64,000 nucleotides of DNA from Cinnamomum chago (taxonomy: Eukaryota; Streptophyta; Magnoliopsida; Laurales; Lauraceae): positions 57,693,501 to 57,757,500 of the forward strand of contig CP142458.1 of NCBI GenBank assembly GCA_038049695.1, given 5' to 3'. Position numbers and translations under genes: made by a program. The notes under the pieces were generated by a model that did not search any database, was not told the origin of the DNA, and worked only from the letters and a program-made list of their open reading frames with translations. Position 1 is the stretch's first letter. Each line of letters begins with the position of its first letter. This document shows positions 45,411 through 57,199 of this stretch, one piece after another.

Positions 45411-46310
45411 GGAAAGGTGTCTACAGCAAATAACCTTAGAAAGAGAGGCTTGTCTTCACAAGAGACTTTAGATGTGTGCCCTTTATGTGAGAATGGGTTG
45501 GAGACAGTGGATCACCTTTTCTTGCACCGTGAAGTTTCATCCTCTTTGTGGAGATAATTCGGTTAAAGATGCGGATTAGCTTGGTGTTTGTCAAGCTCTA
45601 TAATCATTATGTTTAAAACTTGGAGATTTTTTCATTTTCAAAAGATGGGGCGGTATTGTGGAGACTTGTCCCTTTTGCTATAGTGTGCTCCATTTGTAAA
45701 GAAATGAATGATATAATTTTCAAGGGAGCAAAAATGGTCAACACCGATCTTCTTTCAGTTATTACTTCGAGAATAGCAAAGTGGGCTTTGGTGAGGGATG
45801 AGTTTACTAATTTCAAAATGGACAATATTCTTCATGATTGGGAGGCTTGTTTGGTTTGTTCAGTGCCTCAAACCATGAAGGTGGAAGTTTGGTGTCCTCC
45901 CCCAAGGGGCGTTTTGAAGTTTGATGTGGATGCGCGACTAGAGGAAAGCCAGGGCCAGCTGGTGTTGGGGGTGTGCTTAGGGACTACGAAGGGGATGTCT
46001 TGTTTATGTTTTCTAAGAATGTAGCTATCAAGAATCAAATGAGACTGAGGTGTTGGAAATCTTAGAGGCTCTTTGATTGTTTTTATCTTCATTTCGTGAA
46101 AAATTATGGGTGGAGAGTGACTCATCAAATGCCATCTCTTGGATCTCAAGCAATGAGGGTCCTTGGAGGTTCTACTTTCTCTTTGCGGAAATCAAGTCTT
46201 TATCTTCTCAAGATTATGTCGAGTTTAAGCATGTTAGAAGGTTGGCGAACGCAATGACAGACTCTCGGGTAGATAGAGTTATTCATTTGATTGCTTACAC
46301 CATATAATTG
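45411..46310 (+). pseudogene. LINE zinc finger (zf-RVT) and RNase H, decayed
   Basis: A CPLCENGLETVDHLFLH motif near 45476 is the zinc-binding segment that follows RT in plant L1 elements. Downstream, PPPRGVLKFDVDAR (about 45897) starts the plant-type RNase H-like domain, and VESDSSNAISWIS (about 46107) matches its later acidic block. Stops and shifts separate the pieces. Confidence 0.7.
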
Positions 46311-46822
46311 TCTACCTTTGTTCTCTAGGTATAAGGCTCTTATACCTGGTTTTGGTGATGTGCTATGTTTTTGCTCGCTTTAGGATTCAAATTCGCGGCT
46401 CAAAGCGTTAGTAGAGACAGCAAGAATACTTTTAATAAAGTTTGAATGGACTTGGGCCGGACTTGTGCCAAAACTGAGTCCATTGACATTTCTATTCATG
46501 TTGCATGTTTCACATGTAGGGTGGGGCAAATATAAGATGAACTCTGGATTCATATGTTTATTGATTATTTGGTGGGACTTTCAGCCTGAACTTTGGGTTG
46601 TTGGGAAATAATCCCATTTTCATGAAAGTCCTTTTGCCAAATTCAACTTACATAGATTGAGTACATGTATTGGGCACATGGTTTCTTCCATGTCAAAAGT
46701 TCGGTGTGAACCAAACATGCTAAATGTGGGACTATTTTAAAACACGCATGAGGCGACACAAAAGGCCACTCACTCATTCTTAGCCAGAAACGTGTAACAC
46801 AACCGCCTGACATTGTGAAAAA

Positions 46823-46960
46823 TAAGAAATGGATAATGGAGGAATAGATGGGTTCCAAACTCCTCAGAAGTGGGAACAGTACAGCTTTTATTAAGAAATG
46901 GATAATGGAGGAATAGATGGGTTCCAAACTCCTCAGAAGTGGGAACAGTACAGCTTTTAT
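46823..46960. repeat. 69-bp tandem duplication
   Basis: 46823-46891 is repeated without visible change at 46892-46960 (TAAGAAATGGATAATGGAGG at each start). Confidence 0.95.
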
Positions 46961-46963
46961 TAT

Positions 46964-47026
46964 GCCCACACAAATGTGGTTGAAGCCCACACAAATGTTG
47001 TTGAAGCCCACACAACTGTGGTTGAA
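46964..47026. repeat. 21-bp repeat, three copies
   Basis: GCCCACACAAATGTGGTTGA and variants start at 46964, 46985 and 47006. Each unit would encode AHTNVVE on the plus strand. There is no evidence it is translated. Confidence 0.95.
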
Positions 47027-47428
47027 GATTCCTCAAGGCCCCATGGAATAGAAGGCTTTGAGCTGACTTGTCTATTTTTTTTAACTCAGTGACTGTCGTC
47101 AAACTTGGTTAATATGACCAAGATCTAAATGAAGATAAGATAAAAGAAAAATCATTACCATGCAGTAATAGTTGAAAGATTAAGCCTCCAATTACACTAT
47201 TTCTTTTTTCTTCATGCATTGTCTTGATACCATGTGGGACCATATGCAAGTCCTCTAAACAACAATGCATGTACTGTTTACCAGTCAATGGTGGAATTAG
47301 AGATTTTTTTTTTCTCGTTAAGTCGACTATGACCAGACTGAAAAAGGTTTCTTTGAAGGAGCCAAAAGTAAAAACAAAATTAGAAAATTTCACGTCTAAC
47401 AGAAGGTGAGGGGACTGGTGCTACTTGC
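47027..47428. other. No gene seen
   Basis: AT-rich sequence between the small repeats and the next T-rich element. Confidence 0.5.
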
Positions 47429-47725
47429 ATGGGCCCGTTTGGAGATTTAGTCTCGATTTTTTAGATAATGAGTTATATCAAAAGTACACATGCAAAACTC
47501 CCTCTCTTTTCTTGAAAAAAAAAAGTAAAAAAAAAAAAAAAAAACCTCCTTTCTCCACTTAATGAGAAAAAAAGAAAAAAAAAACCACTAACTTTTTATA
47601 CAAAAAGTCAAAAAAATTCTCTACCAAACAACTAAAGACAAAACACAATCATAAGCTACTTATATTTTATTCTCTTGTGATGCTTTCTTTTATCTTTATT
47701 TTTCAAAAAAATTACCAAACGGGCC
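47429..47725 (-). mobile_element. T-rich inverted-repeat element, copy 2
   Basis: Ends GGGCCCGTTTGG (47429) and CCAAACGGGCC (to about 47724) are inverted. The interior matches copy 1 in the opposite orientation. A-runs of up to 18 interrupt it. No coding capacity. Target duplication not clear. Confidence 0.75.
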
Positions 47726-49445
47726 TAACAATGTCGAGGGATTGTAAATTAGCGATCACTACTATTTGACATTTTTTTGCTAAGATCAACCGTCTCTCCT
47801 ATTGGAGTTTTGTTCAATAGGTGTGGGACCCCACCTCTTTCAAAAAAATAAAATAAAATAAAATCAAGGTGGAGATTAAAAATCCGGCATGACTCTCATA
47901 GGGGCTGGTCAAAATTTCACTTGTTAGACATTTCCTTTGGGTTCATACAAGATAGTTAAAGACTAAAGAGTTAGTGGGTCCATCTATATGACTGTCTTTT
48001 TATTAAAAAAAAAAAATGGAACCCAATTCTACTTTTTCTTCAAACAGAGCTGTTTGTAGATCAATTCCGAACCCATGTCTTCAGCCCCAAGTTTCACTAG
48101 GCTTCTCAATTTTGTTTCAATGCAATGGGGTCCACCCAATTTAACCCTGTTTGATGTCTTATTCCACTTTCGACGCACATTCAATTTGACATCATTAGTA
48201 ATAACATGACACTGATTTTGAATAGTCGACATACAAGAAAGCCAAACCTCGTGCCATGGTGGTGTCATTCTCATCCATTTGGTCCTGCAAATGGGCACTA
48301 AATGACAAAGGTGAAATAGACTTTCAAGTAAAGTAGCGAAAGTCCCAACCAGTCAACAGCCCATCGGAATGAATGGTGTGGATCATCTAAGCACCAAGAA
48401 GAATGCCACGTGTCAACATAAAAGGCCCAAATGACGGTCCAAGAACACTCAAGTGGACTGGAGAAGGAGACTAGAAAAAACGTTAATTAAAGACGTCATG
48501 AATTAGGTGGTACATGAATAATTGAACATCCACTTGGAGGTGCACTTATGGTGGGTGCATGAACACAAGAATTCAAGTCAAAGGTGCCCCCCATGCAGAT
48601 GCAGAGTCCTCGTTCATGCACATGAGAAAGAGGTTCACGATCACGACCCGCCCACGATAGATTGGAATCATATAATTAACTTACCTAATTACTACTATTA
48701 GGGTTTTAAAAATCAGACTTGGTCTTTCAGCTAGGCACAACCACACATTAAACCAAGGTGTGCTTAAAAAAATTGAATAAAAATTGTAGGTTCACCCTCA
48801 AAATCAATAGGAATATCTTCGATTTGCCCCGAAATGACATACTGTAGATTAAGATTCGCACCCCTCAAATGAAAATTGTAGGTCCGCCACTAGCTTTACT
48901 CGGCTTTGATTAAATCAAGTTAAAATCAGATCGGCTCGACTGAGTCAGTTGAATCTCAAAGGGCTTTAGAAAGAGAAAAGATTTAAACATTTAAACATAA
49001 TAAATACAAGAAGAAAATAAAAATAAAAAAGAAAATGACCCATTCTTTAAAATGCTAGAATAAGAAAGAAAAGGAATTAGAATTATGAAACCAAACATGC
49101 TTTCAAATACCCCTAAAATAAAGAAGAAATCATGAAAATATAATTAGCGGGAAAACACAAAAAAAAAAAAAAAACGTAAATCTAAAGGATAACAACAAAG
49201 AACATGACAACAAAGAAATAGAAAAACGAAAAGGGAAGAGAAGGAAAACTGAGTTTTATAAATAAATAAAAAGATATAGGGGGGTAAAGAAAAGAAAATG
49301 GCCGAAAAGTTAGCAATTTAGAGAGAAAGGAATGTGGTAGAACACGAAGAGAAACTTGAAACCAACTTTCATTAAAGGAATTCATCCAGTTGGTAGCTCA
49401 CAATGAATACAAAAACTTAAAACGACACTCTCTTGGGAACATTGC
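47726..49445. other. No gene seen
   Basis: Intergenic DNA, AT-rich, with poly-A near 48003 and 49157. No conserved frame or repeat could be supported. Confidence 0.5.
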
Positions 49446-49947
49446 CAAGCAATTAGGCTGTTAAGTCTTTTAAACTTGAATAAACTATGTATATTTGGTC
49501 TCAAATTTATTGGTAACTTAATTAGTGAGGCACCTCCTTTATACAGAATTAGTTGTATCCAGTGACAATGACAGATTTATATGGAAAGCGTTGCTCATAT
49601 ATATATATATATATAAAATATTCTTTCTCTGTATATAAAATACCATTTCTGTATATTTAATATTGGATATTCAGGTCCTTTGCAGCTGTGAATGATTGTC
49701 AAACTTGTCACGACCGACAACAGTCTGTTTAAAATATTTCATACCCACATGGCCACATCCACCACATACAGGCGCTTTTTTTTTTTCTTTTTTTTTTAAA
49801 GACAAGCAATTAGGCTAAGTCTTTTAAACTTGAATAAACTATGTATATTTGATCTCAAATTTATTGGTAACTCAGTTAGTGAGGCACCTCCTTTATATAA
49901 AACTAGTTATATCCAATGGTAGTGACAGATCTATATGAAAAGCGTTG

Positions 49948-49984
<37 letters not shown>

Positions 49985-50159
49985 TTCCTTCTCGATATAT
50001 AAAATACCATTTCTGTATATTTAATATTGGATATTCAGGTCCTTTGTATGATAGTCAAACTTGTCACGACCGACACCAGTCTGTTTAAAATATTTCATAC
50101 CCACATGGCCACATCCACCACATACAGGCGCTTTTTTTCTTTTCTTTTTTTTAAAGACA
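49446..50159. repeat. 357-bp tandem duplication
   Basis: 49446-49802 is followed by a diverged copy at 49803-50159. Shared words include TCATACCCACATGGCCACAT and AAGCGTTGCT followed by an (AT)n run, which expanded in copy 2 (about 49950-49981). The copies differ by scattered substitutions and a short indel near 49685. Confidence 0.93.
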
Positions 50160-50894
50160 ACAGATACAAGTTACTCACCTCAATGCCTTGGGTCAAACTT
50201 CTGACCCTGCAAGATCCCACTAGACTAAGAAACTTGATTCAATGAATCAATTTACTGAAGTTTTATATACCATTAACAACGTCAAGAGAAAGAAAACAAA
50301 TAACATAAAATTCCACGATCAGTCAAACTCTCTTGCACCCTTTCATTTTGACTTTGCCTAGTAATAAAAACATGTATTGGCAATCCCAACACAGGCCCAT
50401 CATACAAATGTATAGAAACAGATGATAAACTTATAAGAAAATAAGATAATAGTCTAAGAATTGGAAATTTGTGATATGAATGTGAGAAATAGTGATTAAA
50501 AGTGCCAAGGTTATAAACAACTATTTTGCCAGTCAAATTTATGTTTATTGCGGAAAAACCTCAAAATTGAAAATTCATGGTGTATATGTTAGTGATAAAA
50601 AATACAAGAATACAAAACACTATTTTTATCTGTAAGCAATTTTAGCTTTCTTATTTCGATAAGTGGTTAGAACGTAGAATTGATGTTTTGAACTTGAAGA
50701 CGCAACAATCGATCTATGGATATGCGTGCAATATACTAAGGCGCCAACACTACTCGATCATAAATACCTAATATCTCAAATTTTAAAAATCTAATGTGTC
50801 TAAGAAAATTTAGGAAATTATATTTGGACTAGATTTAAAAGAAGGAATTATTGACTTGTTTGAATAATTTGATTTTCAACTGAGGATAAAGGAA
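50160..50894. other. No gene seen
   Basis: AT-rich intergenic DNA without supported motif. Confidence 0.5.
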
Positions 50895-51006
50895 AATGTC
50901 AACTGCGTGCTGTTTAAGCTTAAGAGGGCATGGAAGAATATCTTAATTAGAATGTCAACTGCGTGCTGTTTAAGCTTAAGAGTTCATGGAAGAAACTATT
51001 AAAAAT
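50895..51006. repeat. 56-bp tandem duplication
   Basis: AATGTCAACTGCGTGCTGTT starts at 50895 and 50951. A short third start (AATGTCAACTC) is at 51004. Confidence 0.93.
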
Positions 51007-51099
51007 GTCAACTCTCTCATTTATGGAAAGATAAAACGGTCCAATCCAAAATGCTGTAACAATAATATTTCTTTCAAAAGTCAAGGTCAAAGCGACTTG

Positions 51100-51101
<2 letters not shown>

Positions 51102-51181
<80 letters not shown>
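51102..51181. repeat. (TA)n(GA)n compound microsatellite
   Basis: About 19 TA units, then a GATA step and about 20 GA units. It is followed directly by a GC-richer block (51182-51330, CCACCGCCACCGCC and GCGCTGCCCG) that looks exon-like but matches no family I know. Confidence 0.95.
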
Positions 51182-51184
<3 letters not shown>

Positions 51185-51609
51185 GTTTGCCCGACGGCTA
51201 CCGGATCCACCGCCACCGCCTGTTGAAATTGAATCTTCTGGAGACTGCCCGCGCTGCCCGAAATTCTACAAGCGTCCAAACACCGTCCACGGCGCCTGCC
51301 GACTTCGATGATGCACGCCCTGACGCCCACGCACATGACACATACATTACACATGGCATATCACCATTAGTTCATTTATTAATTCTCATACACTTTTTTA
51401 ATTTATTTATTTGTTTTTAACTGATTCTGACAATACGGCAGCTCTTTTATTTCACATTTGATTTCCCCCTCAAACATATTTATTGCACTGCTTTAAAACA
51501 TCTGTACAGTATAATATGTGTGATATTGTATCGCCCTATGATGTTACGTAATATAATATGTGTAATATTGTACGTCTCAGTCTTTAGGATATCCCTTGCA
51601 TGGCAAAGG

Positions 51610-52706
51610 GTGTATTTGAATGAGTAGCGAATTGAATTGAGGTGGGGTGAGTATCAAATCAAGAGAGAGAGTAAAATAGAGAGATGTTAATATCACAACC
51701 TAAACTTCTCTTTTGACACTCCTTTTTTTATGACCAATATATTTTTTTGTGTAAAATTACTTAAAATGACATCTATCAAAAGTATCTCTCTCCCCAACTT
51801 CTTTCTATACTCACCCACCCACACCCCTCAACCCAGCCACCATCATCCCCTTTGGTACCACTATGCACTACACCAAAAATCGGAAATTGGAACGGAAAAG
51901 CGTTCATAATCCTTCCGTTCCTAATCCGTTAAAGTGTTCCAATTTCCGTTCCAATTTGGTACCAACCGTTCCTAATCCAAATTGGAACGGAAATTGGAAC
52001 ACTTTAACGGATTAGGAACGGAAGGATTAGGAACGCTTTTCCGTTCCAATTTCCGATTTTTGGTGTAGTGATGGGAGGTGGAGTGGGATAGAGAGCTACG
52101 GAGAGATAGGGAGAAGGATAGAGGGCAACAGTATAAGGGCGGTGACAGGGGGAGGGAGAGGTGACCGGGGGGGAGGGTGGAGGGCGGCAGGTCTAGAGAG
52201 GGCGAGAGGGAGGAAGAAGGAGATTGGACTGAGAAAATGAGGGTGGAGGGATTTGAGTAATTTGAATATAATGGGGTGTAGAGAGTAGTTCCTAGAATCT
52301 TTTAAGTTAAGTGGGGGTGTGTAGAGAGAAAAGATGTGGAAAGAGAAGCTTCTGTTGTGGCTTTAATAGCCCTCATAAAATATAAGTGGCTTATGAAAGG
52401 CTTTTTTTTTATTGGCTTGATAGGAATGTTTTTTACTTTTTTTACTTTTTGTGTAGAAAAGAGGATTTTCTTTTTTGTCATTTACTGGAGGAAGAATGTT
52501 GCTTTTTTATATATTTTTTTTTACTTTTTTGGTAAAAAATAAAAGGATTTTTTTGGTCATTTAGTGGAGTAAGAATTTTGCTTTTTAACTTTTTTTTAAA
52601 GAATGATGGAATTTTAAATTTATGTACTTTTGATATGACCCCGATCTTTCATTTTTCAGATAATGAAGGTTTTACCTCACTTCAATTCACCACTCATCCA
52701 AACACG
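51610..52706 (+). mobile_element. T-rich inverted-repeat element, copy 3 (longer)
   Basis: Left end GTGTATTTGAATGAGTAGCG and right end, in reverse, CGTGTTTGGATGAGTGGTGA match over about 33 bp. The segment 52370-52650 resembles copies 1 and 2 (CTTTTTGTGTAGAAAAGAGG, CATTTAGTGGAGTAAGAAT). A purine-rich segment occupies 52072-52330. A CACTA MITE is nested at 51866. Boundaries are approximate. Confidence 0.55.
51866..52070. mobile_element. CACTA-type foldback MITE
   Basis: 94-bp arms (51866-51959, 51977-52070) are inverted with one mismatch around a 17-base loop. The ends are CACTACACCAAAAATC and its reverse. ATG on both sides (51863-51865, 52071-52073) is the 3-bp duplication expected for CACTA elements. 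The arms contain internal repeats of GGAACGGAA. Confidence 0.92.
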
Positions 52707-54029
52707 TTTACTGAGATTTGTTAAAATTCTACTGTTGACTAGTGAAATTTAGATTTAAGGAGAGTTGTATGGGCAAAATCTCAATTTTTTAAAAAATGTG
52801 AGGCAAGTCGAAAGATTATAGATCTTTTCTGGGACAATTTGGATTTTCTAGTGCCTAGGCTTGTCGAATATTAAACATTTGATTTATGGAATTATATGGT
52901 ATCATGATTGATTCTTGGAATAGGAGTATTTGAAAGTCAGACGACCATATCCATTTAATAAAATTGGGCCACACTAGTGATAGGGACTGAATTGGATGAT
53001 GATTAATCTACTATAAAAATATGGTATAAGTGGGTCCTACAAAAATTGGGCTGGGTTGGGTTCGAGCATGATTCATGATAAAGCATATGCAGGGCCCTGA
53101 GTTTTATGATATACAGTCCATTCATGAATGAAGAAACTTTAAATATTGAATCTATGACCATCTAAAATTAAAATAATGGTCCCCAACAAACTCATGGTTG
53201 GCATTACTATATGTCGAGGGATTGATTTATAGGCCTTGAAATTATTAGCACCACTTCTGGCTACTACGCCTATGTAGAAATTTTTTTTATTAAAATAATG
53301 GTCCATATTTGATCTATAACCATCTAAAATTAAAATAATGGCCCGAGTTCAATTTAAGACACATAAATGCTGAATATTTGACTTTGGAACAAGGTTTATG
53401 TTAGGAAAATGATTGCCCATCATTGGATCCCTATGGATTGGGCTAAGTATGATAAGCTTCCAAAATCATGAATCTTGATGTTCAAAGTTCTATATAATGC
53501 TAGAAAGATCTCTATTAGTAAATTAATATGAAATATAGATCCAAGTGATCAGGAATTGAAAGTATGTTGAGAATGGATCTCGCTTCTATTTTACTCTTAA
53601 TCTTGGGTTCTGGTTATTTTGGGTAAATTGATCGGGCAATAGGTTTTTTTTTTTTTCCTTTGATTAAGAAGGTATTATTACTCAAGATAATAGAAGGAAA
53701 CAAACAAGTGAGAAAAGAAGAAGAAAAAACAAAAACAACAACAACAACAGTAAGCATAATCAGATTAGAGGGCTATCAAAACCAACAAGATTCAGTCCCA
53801 CACTCAAAGACCAAATTTAGCTATCAAGTGATCTATAGAATTAAAACATGTAGGGACATGATGAAATTCAAGCTAAGAAAATCTCTAACTATGTCCAAAA
53901 TGTTTGAAGTTCAATCTTTAATGTCCCATTTTCTTGAACCCTTCAGTGTCATTTACCACTTCTAATGCTTCAGAACAAAAATTGCTCTGGTTACACCTTT
54001 TGTCAGGCAAGCTTAATACCTTTCCAAGA
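52707..54029. other. No gene seen
   Basis: AT-rich DNA. A phrase ATCTAAAATTAAAATAATGG occurs twice (about 53161 and 53321). An A-rich, AACAAC-containing stretch lies near 53700-53750. No conserved frame. Confidence 0.45.
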
Positions 54030-54480
54030 AAAGTCACTTTTAGCGGCAAAATAAAAAACCGCCACAAAAATATTAAAAGTCTGCCGGTAAAACATTTAGC
54101 GCGGAAAATTGAATGTGACTAATTCTACCTCAAAAAGGAACTATCGCTATTGGTTATAGCGCTGGAAATGAAGAAAAAAATCAGCTAAAACTAAATAAGC
54201 AATGGAAATTTTATCCCACTAATTCCTAAATTTCATTCAATGAAAACTTTTTTTTAAGTAAATTAGAGGCCCTATCTGGCTCATTATCAGTGGACATTGC
54301 AATTAGTGGCAGAAAGTGTGCTGCAATTGGTCATTTTTAGTGGTTTTTTTTTTCCCAACCCTATTTCTCCAAATAGCAGCGGTTCTTTTCGCCGCTACAA
54401 GTCTTTTGTATAGAAGCATTGTTTTTCTCTGCCACTAAATGCATTTAAAAAAAAAAAATTGTCACAAAAAAGGAAACTTA
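54030..54480. repeat. Degenerate CACTA-type subterminal region
   Basis: Scattered words TTAGCGGC, AACCGCCAC, AGCAGCGG, CGCCGCTA and TGCCACTAAATG in both orientations resemble the subterminal words at 16310-16600. No terminal repeat was found, so the assignment is tentative. Confidence 0.4.
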
Positions 54481-54658
54481 TAACCCGTAGCATTCACATC
54501 CATGCACATTCATACAAAACAATCATCAAATGATTTAAAAGGTTTGAATATACCTACAATGTCCTGCAAAGTTGATCTCCATGCAGTGCTACTTCCTTTC
54601 AGGGAACCCTTAAAAATATTTCCTCATTTACAGCTTATAATGTCAATGTTTGTAGTAT

Positions 54659-54856
54659 GTAAATGGATCCCCTGTTTGGTCCAAATAGGGAAACCCTATT
54701 TGGACCAATGAGGGGGTGCCACATGGGGAAAGATGTCACATCCCATCTAAAAAAATTTCTATCTCGAAAAAAAAAAATACCCCTCTTTTCCCCATGTGGC
54801 ACCCCCTGATTGGACTAAACAGAGTTTCCCTGTTTGGTCCATACAGGGCCGGATCC
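54659..54856. mobile_element. Foldback MITE, Mutator-type target duplication
   Basis: Inverted arms begin GGATCC (54665) and end GGATCC (54856), with GGGGGTGCCACATGGGGAAA shared inside. Each arm also has an internal mini-hairpin (GTTTGGTCC..GGACC). TTGTAGTAT flanks both sides (54650-54658, 54857-54865), a perfect 9-bp duplication. No coding capacity. Confidence 0.88.
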
Positions 54857-54865
54857 TTGTAGTAT

Positions 54866-57186
54866 TGAATCACTGGGAGCTTGTCTGCCAGGTTGCCACA
54901 AATGAGGGATATGGCTATGATTAGCCATGATAGTGATGCTAAAGTAGAGGTTCGCACTGCTTCTTAATCCATGAGCATCTTGTGGGTAGATGGTTTGGGT
55001 GAGGGTCTGTTTGGTTTTGCTAGAACTCTAAGAATTCATGTCAGGAGGAATTGTAATTTTTTTAAAAGTTGTCCCCTTAAGTTGGAATTCTAAATCCCTC
55101 CTCTTTTCAAAAAAGCCATTTGAGATCTTTTAGGTGGTTGGAATTTGGAACTCTGATGAAAAAAACACAACATTTCAAATGTCAGGAGACAATTTATCAT
55201 ACCATAAAAAAAAAAGAAAAAAAAAACCCTAACATAGCAAATTCTTATTAGGAATCCTAGTAAAAAAAAAATACCCTGGAGATAAGCACACCTACAACCC
55301 CATTTTCGAATAGCACACCTGCAACCCCATTTTCAAATATCAAATAGGTTTTGGCAAATGAACTATTAGCCCAAAGATGGCAAAATAAATAAATTAATTA
55401 AATGAAGGAATACATTGATCCAGTGGGCTCCACCTAAAAGAGAGTATTAAGAAAATATTTATACTACCTCTACTAACGCATAAATGTTTTGGCAAAAATG
55501 GTTGAAAGTTGATACCGGTCTACATGACATGATGATCACAAAGCACCCTATTCACTTGTTTTATGTAATATATAATCAACACCGAGTAACTAACCACGCT
55601 GCTACTGATGCAATTCATTGTGATACTTACTTTTGTACAACATTTTAAGGTATTCATACCAACAATGAATAGATAGAAACAGTTTATGTACTTAGTAGTT
55701 CCTGAACAGCAATGATTAATTATTGATCACTTCTCTCCACGAAAACTCAAAGGAAAAAAATTGAGGACAATTGGAGAAATTAGCCCTAAAGTGCTTCTGT
55801 GTACAGGGACACTGATACAAATTGAAAGGAGCAAAAGCTGTAAAAGGAAAAGGATATAGATAAATTTGTAAATAACAACTAATCTGCTGACTCAAATAGC
55901 TGGAATAAGGGATTGGTTAGGGGTGTTCATGGGCCCAATCTAAGGAATCCAGGCCCGGGCGAGCTTTAGAAACAGTGGCCAAAGCCCAACACATGCCGTA
56001 AAACCTAGGCCCAAGCCCATCCCTTTTATCAATCGGGCTGGGCAGAATCTAGATTCTTATTACTTTTGTGGGAATTTGATCCATTGTTTGGACTAATTAA
56101 ATTAAATTACATGCATTCCTTACACCGGCTGGGATTTGGGCTTTTGATCACTTAATCCAAGCCCGGCCCAAAGCGGGCTGGTCCCAGATCGGACTCAGGT
56201 TGTCCCGGCGCTTGAGCACTCCTAGGTTCGGTGATGGTGGTGGTTGTTGTATCATAAATAACAACTTATTTCTTAGGACACGTTTGGCAACAGTCTGTGC
56301 TGGAAATCCTCATACCTTTTTCGTGTATCGAGGATTTTGCATTGAAAACATACCTTTTGAGTCCCACAATCAAGATCCAAACCATTAATCATGTTGAAAC
56401 CCTCCAAAACGGCTATATGATGAAATATCAGCCATTGATCCATCATAGATCATGAGAAATAGGCCGAAAACCAGCTGTCGTTTATTTCACATATAGTGTA
56501 TAAATATGGGATGGAAAAACAGTTCGTTATTTTCCATTTCTTGGTTCCTGTGGGCTCCAAAACCATGATCTGAACTGTGAATTATTTCCAAAAGGTCAAG
56601 CACAGCTACTACATCAAATTTCAGTCGTTAATCCATGCTATATCTTGAGATATTTTCAGAAAAGTCCAGATTCTAAAAAAATAAAATCTTTTCATGTGGG
56701 CCCCCTTTGCATGATCCGAACCTTTCAAATTCTCTAAATGGCCAAGAACATCTTTGAGGAGAAAGTTGAGGTCTTGATTTTTCATGGATTTTGAAAAATT
56801 TTCAAGAAGCTTACAACCATTGGATCATACATCTTACAAATGATAGGAATCCTCTCTTAATACCAAACATAGAATTCTCATTGAAAATCCTATATGAGAA
56901 TGTGTTGATTCTAGGGAAATGGAGAGAATCCTCTAAATAGAAAATTTCTCTCAGTTTTTCAAACTTGCCCTTAACAAACAGTTGGTTGCAAATAAATGTC
57001 CTATTGCTTGTCACGGATTGGAAGTATCAAATGCCAAGCGCCCACATTTTCTTCTCTCTAAAGCATGTGATTATTTTTGTTAGTTCCAACTTCCAAGGAA
57101 TCTGCCTCCAAATATATTGCAAAATCAGCTCACTTCCGCATGTGATTTTTCTTTTCCACAGGTATAAAACCATCATTAAAAGTTAC
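54866..57186. other. No gene; small repeats only
   Basis: A 27-bp duplication lies at 55285-55338 (AGCACACCTACAACCCCATT unit). A-runs are near 55207-55232 and 55262. 56270-56960 resembles a MITE (CACGTTTGGCAACA at left) without proven ends. No conserved frame. Confidence 0.45.
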
Positions 57187-57199
57187 TTTTCTTGTAGTG
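57187..57199 (+). mobile_element. Lone CACTA terminal repeat
   Basis: TTTTCTTGTAGTG is the reverse complement of CACTACAAGAAAA, preceded by AAAAGTTAC. No partner end was found upstream, so this is the right end of a truncated or diverged element. Confidence 0.5.

Larger units (their letters stand above)
44225..46440 (+). mobile_element. 5'-truncated plant L1-type LINE
   Basis: Starts within the RT domain near the FADD box and runs through zinc finger and RNase H to a 3' end with TTTTAATAAAGTTT near 46440. Truncation at the 5' side is typical of target-primed reverse transcription. A target duplication and poly-A tail were not clear. Confidence 0.8.

Noticed and set aside
51182..51420. Possible gene downstream of the (TA)n(GA)n repeat
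   Set aside because: A short GC-rich stretch in several frames, no start or splice support and no family match.
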